From positions 292,934 through 356,933 of the forward strand of contig CAJMPR010000004.1 in assembly GCA_905215345.1 (NCBI GenBank): a DNA stretch of 64,000 nucleotides. Reading direction: 5' to 3'. The stretch's first letter is position 1, and every line of letters begins with the position of its first letter. The position numbers were made by a program, and so were the translations under genes. A model generated the notes under the pieces. That model was not told the DNA's origin. It made no database searches and worked only from the letters and a program-made list of their open reading frames with translations. This document shows, one piece after another, positions 17,938-24,864 of this stretch. Source of the DNA: an uncultured bacterium. GTDB taxonomy: Bacteria; Bacteroidota; Bacteroidia; Bacteroidales; Bacteroidaceae.

Positions 17938-18144
17938 CCGTATTCTTTCTTTTTTCCTGGACTTATCCCCCCGATTTGTCCTTTTTTTAGCTTCTTATTC
18001 TTCTCTTATCCTTTCTATATATAGTTGTAGCGGCATTAAAAAGTGTCCTGTGCCCGTCCGAAAAGTTTCTTCACCTTTGCAATGTCAACGTTGATAAAGT
18101 GTTTTTTAAAACTATTGTTTCATTAAAAAAGAAAGGAGCTTATT

Positions 18145-18642
18145 ATGGCAATCCGATTTAGAAAAGTAGAAAGAAACTTGATTCCTAATGATGAAAGTTC
18201 GGAAAAACGGGTATTCCCTGTTGTGACTTACAAGTATGACAAAGCTGTCGATTTGAAGGAATTCTCAAAAGAAATCGCTGGGCAATCCATTTTGGGTGAA
18301 GGCGAAGTGTACAATGCGTTGAAGTACTTCCGCACGTTGTTGCAGAAGACTCTGCTGAGTGGCAAACTGGTAAATATTGATGGCTTGGGCTGTTTTTACC
18401 TTTCCCTGCAGGGCAAGGGGGCGAAGACGGCTGAGGAGTTCACCACCGGTGACATCTCGGGGTTGCGCATCTGTTTTCGCGCCAGCAATGACATCCGTAT
18501 CCATAACGGGGCTACTACCCGTACGGATGGGTTGTCGTTCCTCGATGTGGATAAAGTGAACGGAGAAGAGTCGGGTAACGGTTCCGGTGGCGGTTCGGGT
18601 TCCGGCAGCGGAGAAGGCCAAGAGGAAAATCCTTTGGGATAA
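18145..18642 (+). CDS. HU-like DNA-binding protein with Gly/Ser tail
   Basis: 165 residues of the HU-related family seen in Bacteroidota. The core (about 20-120) shows YNALKYFRTLLQKTLLSGKLVNIDGLGCFYLSL, the HU helix-helix and beta-arm pattern. The C-terminal tail (about 138-165) is a low-complexity Gly/Ser stretch ending in QEENPLG. It probably bends or wraps DNA without sequence specificity. The upstream CACCTTTG near 18071 may be its -7 box, and the start follows a GAAAGGAG sequence. Such genes are often paired with an N-acetylmuramoyl-L-alanine amidase in Bacteroides, as here. Confidence 0.85.
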   Translation: MAIRFRKVERNLIPNDESSEKRVFPVVTYKYDKAVDLKEFSKEIAGQSILGEGEVYNALKYFRTLLQKTLLSGKLVNIDGLGCFYLSLQGKGAKTAEEFTTGDISGLRICFRASNDIRIHNGATTRTDGLSFLDVDKVNGEESGNGSGGGSGSGSGEGQEENPLG

Positions 18643-18656
18643 CCCTCTCTTTGCAG

Positions 18657-18698
18657 GAAAAGTGCGGGAGGAGGTATTTCTCTCTTCCGCACTTTTTC
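18657..18698 (+). terminator. Terminator after the HU-like gene
   Basis: AAAAGTGCGG pairs with CCGCACTTTT with extra pairing inward, followed by a T run. Confidence 0.8.
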
Positions 18699-18716
18699 AA
18701 ATATATCAGTAACTCA

Positions 18717-18890
18717 AGTTTCTCAAGTGCTCAACTTGTTAGTTAACAAGGGAAAAAGTTGACAAGACACAAGGAAGATACTCTTGCCAACTACAAGTAA
18801 ACCTGTATAAACGGTATATTTACTGACTATCTTCCTTGTCAACTTGTATCTGAAACCTTGTTTACTCTTAAGTTGAGTACTTACGAAACT
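18717..18890. repeat. Long nested inverted repeat between HU-like and membrane protein genes
   Basis: Outer arms of 21 bases at 18717-18737 and 18870-18890 match at 18 of 21 positions. Inside, a perfect 12-bp pairing (18769-18780 with 18828-18839) and a further inner pair AGTAAA/TTTACT continue the hairpin. It carries the GTTGACAAG/CTTGTCAAC motif also seen at 29048 and inside the GH95 gene. Confidence 0.75.
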
Positions 18891-18920
18891 TAAATCAGTA
18901 ATGTATAAAAAGAACAGAAT

Positions 18921-19277
18921 ATGGAAACATCAGAATTTATAATTGCTTTTGCCACGACTTTTGGAGGGTTGGAGGCTGTGAAATGGTTGGTACAGGTGTG
19001 GCTGCATCGCAAGACGGATACCCGGAAGCGGGAGAATGAAGTGAGCGAACAGGAAAGGGAAGCGCATCGCAAACATATGGACTGGTTGGAAGACAAATTA
19101 CAGAAATGCCACGAAACTGTGGAGCGGCTCTACAGTGAACTTTATGACGAACAACTGGACAAGGAAAGTTGGATAAAGCGTGTTCACGAATTGGAACTGG
19201 CCTTGAAAGAGGCTGAGATAAGGAAGTGTAATAAACGGGGCTGTTCTGAAAGGACACCACCCACTGAAGATTTTTAA
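18921..19277 (+). CDS. Small membrane/coiled-coil protein (holin- or spanin-like position)
   Basis: 118 residues. A single hydrophobic segment near the N terminus (FIIAFATTFGGLEAVKWLV, about 6-24) is followed by a basic stretch and a long charged coiled coil (about 35-105). It ends in a Cys-containing polar tail. No lipobox is present. Its size, N-terminal anchor and place 4 bases before an amidase gene recall phage lysis-cassette membrane proteins, but no family is recognised. It would be anchored in the inner membrane with the coiled coil on one side. It is almost certainly cotranscribed with the amidase. Confidence 0.65.
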   Translation: METSEFIIAFATTFGGLEAVKWLVQVWLHRKTDTRKRENEVSEQEREAHRKHMDWLEDKLQKCHETVERLYSELYDEQLDKESWIKRVHELELALKEAEIRKCNKRGCSERTPPTEDF

Positions 19278-19281
19278 GATT

Positions 19282-20193
19282 ATGAGAAAGATTGATACCA
19301 TTATCATTCACTGCTCCGCCACAAAGCGCGGGGCAGATTTCTCTGCCGCCGACATCGACCGTTGGCACAGGCAAAGGGGCTTCCGGGGGATAGGCTATCA
19401 TTACGTCATCCGTCCGGATGGAACTATTGAGGAAGGTCGCCCTGTGGAAGAAATCGGCGCTCATTGTAAAGGCTGGAACGAGCATAGTATCGGCATATGC
19501 TATATTGGGGGACTTGACGGGCTGGGACATCCGGCTGACACACGTACCGATGCGCAGAAGCGGGCGATGAGGGAATTGGTGATACAGTTACGGTCTGTCT
19601 ATCCCATTAAAGGAGTTATCGGGCATCGGGATACTTCGCCGGACTGTAACGGAAACGGGGTGGTAGAACCGTGGGAATATATCAAGGCTTGTCCTTGTTT
19701 TGATGTCGGGGCATGGCTGCGGAACGGTATGGTGACATTACTTCTGCTTGTCTTCCTGGCAGGTTGCGGATGTCATCGTTCGCTGTCCGAGAATCAGGAA
19801 GAACGAAAGCTGGAAGCAGTCCATAGTCAAACGGATAATAGCAGTGTGCGGCAAAATACTTTGGAGGAAACCGGTGAAACTATGGAGGAGAGCGTAGAAC
19901 AAACGGTGTGGCAATTTACTACGGATACTGTGACCGGTAGAAAGACCTTGTCTCAGGTATCTCGCACTCTGACCGGACGGGTTAAGAAGCGGGAGGTGTT
20001 GAAACAGGAAAAACAAGATTGTGTACAGAAACGTGCGGTGGCGGATAGTGTACGGATTATTGAACAAATGGAGCAATCCCGTACTCAGGATACGGATGTA
20101 GGTATCACCTACGGTTGGAAGTGGATAGTGCTTATATTGATTATTATAGCTTTATTCTACTATGTGTCTTCTAAAAGAAAGTCTTCGTCTTAA
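19282..20193 (+). CDS. N-acetylmuramoyl-L-alanine amidase with C-terminal membrane-anchored extension
   Basis: 303 residues. Residues 1-145 form an amidase-2 (PGRP-like) domain: IIIHCSAT with the first zinc His, GYHYVI, GHRDTSPDC with the second His. It cleaves the muramic acid to L-Ala bond in peptidoglycan. The domain has no N-terminal signal peptide. Typical amidases of this family end near residue 145-160. Here the frame continues with a hydrophobic stretch containing a lipobox-like LAGC (about 151-162), a Gln/Glu/Thr-rich helix-prone region and a C-terminal transmembrane helix (about 278-295) with a basic end. An internal ATG at 19729 (residue 150) would start a lipoprotein-like product from the same frame. 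The gene starts 4 bases after the coiled-coil gene. Confidence 0.85.
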   Translation: MRKIDTIIIHCSATKRGADFSAADIDRWHRQRGFRGIGYHYVIRPDGTIEEGRPVEEIGAHCKGWNEHSIGICYIGGLDGLGHPADTRTDAQKRAMRELVIQLRSVYPIKGVIGHRDTSPDCNGNGVVEPWEYIKACPCFDVGAWLRNGMVTLLLLVFLAGCGCHRSLSENQEERKLEAVHSQTDNSSVRQNTLEETGETMEESVEQTVWQFTTDTVTGRKTLSQVSRTLTGRVKKREVLKQEKQDCVQKRAVADSVRIIEQMEQSRTQDTDVGITYGWKWIVLILIIIALFYYVSSKRKSSS

Positions 20194-20257
20194 GGGAAAA
20201 AGTGAATGGGGATGTTGTTTTTTGTTGTTTACCGCGTTACTTCTCCAGATAATATTG

Positions 20258-20265
20258 TATATTTG
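20258..20265 (+). promoter_or_regulatory. -7 element before the candidate structured RNA
   Basis: TATATTTG matches the consensus exactly and lies 65 bases after the amidase stop. The -33 position is weak. A transcript would begin near 20270. Confidence 0.5.
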
Positions 20266-20267
20266 CA

Positions 20268-20450
20268 ATGCTCTTCTTATTGGTACGTCGGCAGGGAAAC
20301 CTGCCTATTGTCGTGGCAGGCATTTTTATGCCTGCTTGCGTCATTCTACATGGGCGGTTTCGCACCCCCATGAAGAGTGTTAATGCACCTACTGCCGATG
20401 TACTGGTGAAGAGCAATGGGACAGGCGAAACCGCTTCTTTTATTTCTATA
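20268..20450 (+). ncRNA. Candidate structured RNA downstream of the amidase gene
   Basis: The 312-base gap between two genes has a promoter-like box and dense complementarity. TGCTCTTC (269-276 of this kilobase, i.e. 20269-20276) pairs with GAAGAGCA (20408-20415) as a closing stem. GGCAGG-GAAA-CCTGCC (20290-20305) is a GNRA-capped hairpin. GCAGGCAT-TTTT-ATGCCTGC spans 20316-20335. CATGGG/CCCATG closes 20349-20372. CACCTAC/GTA-CT-GGTG forms 20386-20408. GCGGTTTCGC (20354-20363) is complementary to GCGAAACCGC (20425-20434), and TGCCGA (20393-20398) to TCGGCA (20288-20293), both possible tertiary or alternative pairings. I cannot name the family. A short open frame overlaps its 3' part. Confidence 0.5.
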
Positions 20451-20477
20451 AATCTACCCTTCCGCATCTCCCATTGA
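20370..20477 (+). CDS. Possible 35-residue peptide overlapping the candidate RNA
   Basis: ATG at 20370 opens a frame of 35 codons beginning MKSVNAPTADVLVKSNGTGE and ending LPFRISH. No ribosome site or signal peptide is evident, and the frame sits in a region whose structure alone could explain it. It may be chance or a real small protein. Confidence 0.2.
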   Translation: MKSVNAPTADVLVKSNGTGETASFISINLPFRISH

Positions 20478-20506
20478 ACCTTATTTATTCACTTAATTCA
20501 AATTAG

Positions 20507-20965
20507 ATGCTTATGGAAGCTATTTTGAACAATGAACAGATTCGCCCGGGGGACGAAACCATGTTTATGCACACTGCCTTTACTTCAGACGAAGAAATGA
20601 AGAATTTCTATCTGATACTTGACCGGTTCGTAAATCCTACAACGTATTTCGTACAACAGTCTGAGGTAGAGCGGTTGGGAAATCTATTTAGAATGTTTGG
20701 GAAGTACCAATACTTTACTAACCTTTTCGCCAGTTATGGTTCGATGGGAGTCAGGCAACTTATTGAAGGGTACGGTTTATACATGATGAAACCTTCACTT
20801 TCTAACAAGGAACGTAGGCATGCCGCAGAGAATGTAGGCTATCAGATAAGGTTTTGGGTAGATGCGGTGAGAGAATGTGGCATTGCCAAGTCAATGGCTG
20901 ATAGTTACCGGTTACATGTCGAAAACGTCAGGTATCTGTTGGAGAAAATGGGAAAGAAAGTATAG
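20507..20965 (+). CDS. Unknown 152-residue helical protein
   Basis: Not recognised. From the ATG at 20507 (alternative at 20513) the protein is soluble and mostly helical, with aromatic-rich helices (FYLILDRFVNPTTYFVQ, FRMFGKYQYFTNLFASYG) and basic C-terminal helices (ADSYRLHVENVRYLLEKMG). It has no signal peptide, membrane helix or known catalytic motif. It closes the inserted cassette and is convergent with the GH43 gene, separated by an inverted repeat. Its link with the structured RNA just upstream is by position only. Confidence 0.6.
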   Translation: MLMEAILNNEQIRPGDETMFMHTAFTSDEEMKNFYLILDRFVNPTTYFVQQSEVERLGNLFRMFGKYQYFTNLFASYGSMGVRQLIEGYGLYMMKPSLSNKERRHAAENVGYQIRFWVDAVRECGIAKSMADSYRLHVENVRYLLEKMGKKV

Positions 20966-20981
20966 TTACTGAAGTTCCCTT

Positions 20982-21064
20982 TTGACATTCTGAACGTAGT
21001 GAAGAATTTACTCCTTCTTAATATAAATGGGGGACGAGATTCTTCACTTCGTTCAGAATGACAA
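20982..21064. repeat. Inverted repeat between convergent genes
   Basis: 26-base arms at 20982-21007 and 21039-21064 match at 24 of 26 positions around a 31-base loop. The arms contain CATTCTGAACG and AGTGAAGAAT. It could act as a bidirectional terminator, although the T tract is poor, and looks like a dispersed palindromic repeat. Confidence 0.8.
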
Positions 21065-21078
21065 TGTATAAGAATTAC

Positions 21079-22653
21079 TTACTGATAGTCGAAGTATGCA
21101 AACTCCGCATACGCTTTCGATGCGGTGGAACCCGCAACGGCGTACATGCCCAGCATAATGCCGGTAAAGCCTCCGGCTGTCTCCGTACTGATATACCGGG
21201 TGTTTATCTTGCCCAGTTTGCGGAAGCTCTTTCCGTCCGTGGCATATTCAAATGAATAAACTTCATTATTTCCTTTAACGCGAAGCTGTACTTTGGCTTT
21301 CGATGGCAAGGCTATCTCTTTTTCTATGTGCGTCAATTCCCCTAAACGGTAGCGAAGAACTACGGCTTGCTTTCCATTTGTGAGTTGTTTAACGAAGAGG
21401 TCGTAATGCGATTGCTCGGACATATATACCGTCAATCCGGCTTCGTCGGCAGAGGTAGCTTGCTGTAGCTGTACCGAAGTGGTGGCGGTGAAGTCGAACT
21501 GTTCTTGCCGGCGGCCGATGAAGGTAGGGCTCTCCTTGTAATTGTCCAAATCGGCAGGAGTGGCTTTCAAATGTAACTTACCGGAAGTGAACGTATAGTT
21601 CTCCGGATGATAATTACGGATATATACCCATTCGGAGCCTAACTGCCCGTTCTTAAAGTCGGTACGTACGGGCTTTTCCGTAAAGGGCTGTTGTATCAGG
21701 GTGGGGACGTCCATTTGCAGGGCTATTGTTCCGTCACCGTTCACTACCGGCCAGGCATTCTTATCCCAACGGACAGGGGCGAGGAATGTTTCGCGTCCCA
21801 GTAAGTGATGTGAACCGGTCTGCGGACGGAATGCCAGACATGTCAGCCACCAACTGCCGTCAGGGGCTTCTACCAAATCGGCATGGCCGGTACCTTGTAT
21901 CGGGCTGTTTTGTGCATTTTTGTTGATGTGCGTCAGTATCGGATTGGCGGGATTGCTTTCGTAAGGACCGTCGATACTTTGGCTGCGGGCAATGGTAACT
22001 TTGTGACCATACTCCGTGCCGCCTTCGGAAATCAGCAGGTAGTACCATCCGTCTTTCTTGTAGAGGTGCGGACCTTCGGGATGGCGTCCGCCTGTTCCGT
22101 TCCAGATGCGTTTGGATTCGGTAAGTTGTTCTCCGGTCATCGGATTGATCTCGCATAGGTAGATCCCCACATTGGGATTGCTTACCAGATAACACTTCCC
22201 GTCTTCAAAATATAGGGAAGGGTCGATGCCTTCTTGTTTCAGCCAGACGGGTTCCGACCATTCACTGCACGGGTCGGTGGTATGCACAATGAAATTGCCT
22301 TTGTCGGAAACGTTGGTGGTAATCATATAGAATACACCGTCGTTATAGCGGATAGTGGGAGCGTAGATACCTCCCCAACAGGTGGCATTGGTCAGTTTCA
22401 ACTGTGAGGGGCGTGTCAGGCAGTGCCCTATCTGTTCCCAATGAATCAAGTCCTTGCTATGGAACAAAGGGACACCGGGGAAATACTGGAAACTACTGTT
22501 CACCAGATAGAAGTCATCGCCTGCACGGCAAACACTGGGGTCTGGATGAAATCCCGGAATAACGGGATTTTGATAGCCTTGCCGGTTCTGTGAAAAAATG
22601 GACAAGCTGATTGCCAATCCAAGGAATAACATCATTTTTCTCATTATATACAT
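21079..22653 (-). CDS. GH43 glycoside hydrolase, probable alpha-L-arabinofuranosidase/beta-xylosidase
   Basis: 524 residues; the ATG at 22644 (residue 4) is an equally good start. A signal peptide (about 1-22) without lipobox suggests the periplasm. The five-bladed propeller shows the GH43 triad: catalytic base Asp in FHPDPSVCRAGDDFYLV, the pKa-modulating Asp in GIDPSLYF, and the acid Glu in RHPEGPHLYKK. A concanavalin-like C-terminal domain (about 330-524) follows. In xyloglucan loci, GH43 enzymes of this build remove arabinofuranose branches, but beta-xylosidase activity is equally possible from sequence. It is divergent from the GH5 gene and has its own promoter box. Confidence 0.9.
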   Translation of the reverse strand: MYIMRKMMLFLGLAISLSIFSQNRQGYQNPVIPGFHPDPSVCRAGDDFYLVNSSFQYFPGVPLFHSKDLIHWEQIGHCLTRPSQLKLTNATCWGGIYAPTIRYNDGVFYMITTNVSDKGNFIVHTTDPCSEWSEPVWLKQEGIDPSLYFEDGKCYLVSNPNVGIYLCEINPMTGEQLTESKRIWNGTGGRHPEGPHLYKKDGWYYLLISEGGTEYGHKVTIARSQSIDGPYESNPANPILTHINKNAQNSPIQGTGHADLVEAPDGSWWLTCLAFRPQTGSHHLLGRETFLAPVRWDKNAWPVVNGDGTIALQMDVPTLIQQPFTEKPVRTDFKNGQLGSEWVYIRNYHPENYTFTSGKLHLKATPADLDNYKESPTFIGRRQEQFDFTATTSVQLQQATSADEAGLTVYMSEQSHYDLFVKQLTNGKQAVVLRYRLGELTHIEKEIALPSKAKVQLRVKGNNEVYSFEYATDGKSFRKLGKINTRYISTETAGGFTGIMLGMYAVAGSTASKAYAEFAYFDYQ

Positions 22654-22699
22654 TGTATTTTTAATAGTTTATCAGATAACGGAAACGTTACTTTTCTTA

Positions 22700-22707
22700 C
22701 AAATATA
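22700..22707 (-). promoter_or_regulatory. -7 element of the GH43 promoter
   Basis: The minus strand reads TATATTTG 46 bases before the first ATG. Confidence 0.6.
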
Positions 22708-22836
22708 ATATGTTTCAGGTGCATAGGCAAGTGGTTTTGCGAAGGTGTCCTTTAATAATAACCGTTTGACCCTTACCGGTAACAAATCATACCCTTCCGG
22801 GCAACATATCGTAGACCGGATGTGTCGGTTTTCCGC

Positions 22837-22844
22837 TATCTTTG
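22837..22844 (+). promoter_or_regulatory. -7 element of the GH5 promoter
   Basis: TATCTTTG precedes the GH5 start by 41 bases. The 230-base divergent region with the GH43 gene is a likely regulator-binding site. Confidence 0.6.
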
Positions 22845-22885
22845 TCCTCACTGAAATTAACCGTTAAAACGTAATACTTAAAAAC

Positions 22886-24625
22886 ATGAAGAATATTATT
22901 AAACAATTCAATGCCGGTCTGGCGTTAATCACATTTTCCTTTTTCTTCTTGGTGGCTGCATGTTCCAATGATGATGAACAAGTAGAGCCGACAGTTAAAA
23001 TCCCTGATACGGTATTAAGTTCCGGAATGACTTTTGCTAAAGCGGGAGGTACGCAGACTTTGAGTATATTATCCAATGTCTCGTTGGAGGTAACCAGTGA
23101 TAAGGAATGGTGTGCCGTGACGCATAAGGGTACGACCGCCAAGGGAACGTATACTTATCAGGTAGCTATGGAGGTCAATCCTGATACGGATAGCCGTACG
23201 GCTGCTATCAGTGTAGTTGCCAATGGTGAGGTGGTGGGTACTGTTACTGTTACCCAGACGGCTGCCGATGGATTGCTGATAGAAGATGCGTTGCCAATTA
23301 CGGTTACCGGTGAGGGTGGTAATATCACCGTTCATCTGAAAGCAAACGGAAATTATGTTATCGATATTAAGGACGCTTGGATTAAGCAATCTGTCCAGTC
23401 GCGTGCAATGACGGATAAAACCGAAACATTCGCGATTAGTGCCAACTATGGGGAGGAGCGTACCGGTACGATCTCCTTTACATTAGGTACTGTTACGGAA
23501 GAAGTGACGGTGAAGCAGGTTGCTGGCTCGTTGCCCGACATAGGAATGGAGAGCGATGCAAAAACATTGGCTTCCAAAATGTATGCCGGAATCAATATCG
23601 GTAATACGCTGGAAGTGCCTAATGGACAGAACTGGGGTAATAATGCTACTGTTTCGGAAGCGTATATCAAAGGTTTGAAAACCCTTGGCTTTAATGCAGT
23701 CCGGATTCCTTGTGCCTGGAGTTCTCATGCCGATGCAACGACTTATGAGATAGATGCCAAATGGCTCAACAAGGTGGCTGATGCAGTAAATCTTTGTTTG
23801 ATTAATGATATGTATGCCATTGTCAATATTCATTGGGATGGCGGTTGGCTTGAAGATAACATTATCAGTGGTTACAGTGAAGCTATCAATACAAAGCAGA
23901 AAACATTGTGGACGCAAATAGCTACTAAATTCAAGGATTATGATGAACATCTGTTATTTGCGGGATGTAATGAGCCGGGAATGAACGAAACCAGTTCAAA
24001 CGATGCTCTTATGACGGTTACTGCCAAGCAGACTATCATGAAGTACGAGCAGACTTTTGTAGACGCTGTGCGGGCTACCGGTGGAAATAATGCTACCCGT
24101 TGTCTCATTGTACAGATACCCGCTACCCGTATTTCTGCCGGTTTAAGTGATTTCTCAATGCCTACGGACGTTGTATCCGGCCGCCTGATGGTGGAAGCCC
24201 ATTTCTATGATCCTTATCAATTCTGTTTGATGGAGGAAGATGCAAATTGGGGTAAGGTATTTTGGTATTGGGGAACAGCTAATCATGTGAATGGCTCGGA
24301 ACATAATGCTACATCGGGCAGTGAAGAAAACTATGTGCAGGAGCAGTTCCAAAAAATGAAAGAGACATTTGTGGATGCCGGTTATCCGGTGATTATCGGA
24401 GAATACAGTGCGATGAAACGTACTGTCAGCGAGAATCAGGAAAAACATAACGCAAGTCGTGCCTACTGGAATGAAGTAGTTACCCGTGAGGCGAAGAGTC
24501 ATGGTATCGTACCTTTCTATTGGGAAACCAACGGAGACATTAACCGCAGTACCGGTGAGGCAAAAGAAAAATATGCTATTGACGGTATAATGAAAGGGGC
24601 CGCTGCCGGTAATTATCCTTATTAA
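22886..24625 (+). CDS. GH5 endo-beta-glucanase (likely endo-xyloglucanase) with BACON domains
   Basis: 579 residues with lipobox VAAC, so probably a surface lipoprotein. Two BACON-like beta-sandwich domains (about 35-125 and 126-215; SNVSLEVTSDKEWCAVTH) precede the catalytic (beta/alpha)8 barrel (about 220-575). GINIGNTLEVP, the strand motif VRIPCAW, the acid/base Glu363 in GCNEPG and the nucleophile Glu506 in IIGEYSA are visible. The build BACON plus GH5 with these motifs matches the endo-xyloglucanase type of Bacteroides xyloglucan loci (subfamily 4). It would cut the polymer at the surface before import by the SusCD pair. Confidence 0.93.
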   Translation: MKNIIKQFNAGLALITFSFFFLVAACSNDDEQVEPTVKIPDTVLSSGMTFAKAGGTQTLSILSNVSLEVTSDKEWCAVTHKGTTAKGTYTYQVAMEVNPDTDSRTAAISVVANGEVVGTVTVTQTAADGLLIEDALPITVTGEGGNITVHLKANGNYVIDIKDAWIKQSVQSRAMTDKTETFAISANYGEERTGTISFTLGTVTEEVTVKQVAGSLPDIGMESDAKTLASKMYAGINIGNTLEVPNGQNWGNNATVSEAYIKGLKTLGFNAVRIPCAWSSHADATTYEIDAKWLNKVADAVNLCLINDMYAIVNIHWDGGWLEDNIISGYSEAINTKQKTLWTQIATKFKDYDEHLLFAGCNEPGMNETSSNDALMTVTAKQTIMKYEQTFVDAVRATGGNNATRCLIVQIPATRISAGLSDFSMPTDVVSGRLMVEAHFYDPYQFCLMEEDANWGKVFWYWGTANHVNGSEHNATSGSEENYVQEQFQKMKETFVDAGYPVIIGEYSAMKRTVSENQEKHNASRAYWNEVVTREAKSHGIVPFYWETNGDINRSTGEAKEKYAIDGIMKGAAAGNYPY

Positions 24626-24708
24626 ACAACTTCTTAGAATGCAACATAAGTTTTTCATAGATATCTAAGGATTAGAGATTGTTAATACAGGTTTTTTTGA
24701 TTGGTTTT

Positions 24709-24739
24709 GGGGAGCATGTCCGTGACGGAAGTGTTCCCC
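24709..24739 (+). other. Bulged hairpin between GH5 and sensor genes
   Basis: GGGGAGCA pairs with TGTTCCCC with one G-U, and TCCG-TGA-CGGA forms the inner stem. There is no T tract, so a leader or processing role is more likely than termination. The other bases between 24626 and 24864 show no gene. Confidence 0.4.
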
Positions 24740-24864
24740 TCATTTCGTGCCTGGAAGGCTGGAAGGCAATCTCGAATGATAATAAAAAATAACTTTTTCT
24801 CTTGCTTTTCCGCCTCCTTTTTGTTTCATTTGCAAGAGAATAATTTTTACCTATATCTAATAAT

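Noticed and set aside
20162..20477. Overlapping open frames of 69-76 codons on both strands after the amidase gene
   Set aside because: They begin in or cross the amidase end and the hairpins, lack start signals and look like by-products of the structured region.
17437..20965. Complete prophage or integrative element
   Set aside because: No integrase, transposase, capsid, tail, terminase or attachment-site duplication is visible; only lysis-like genes are present.
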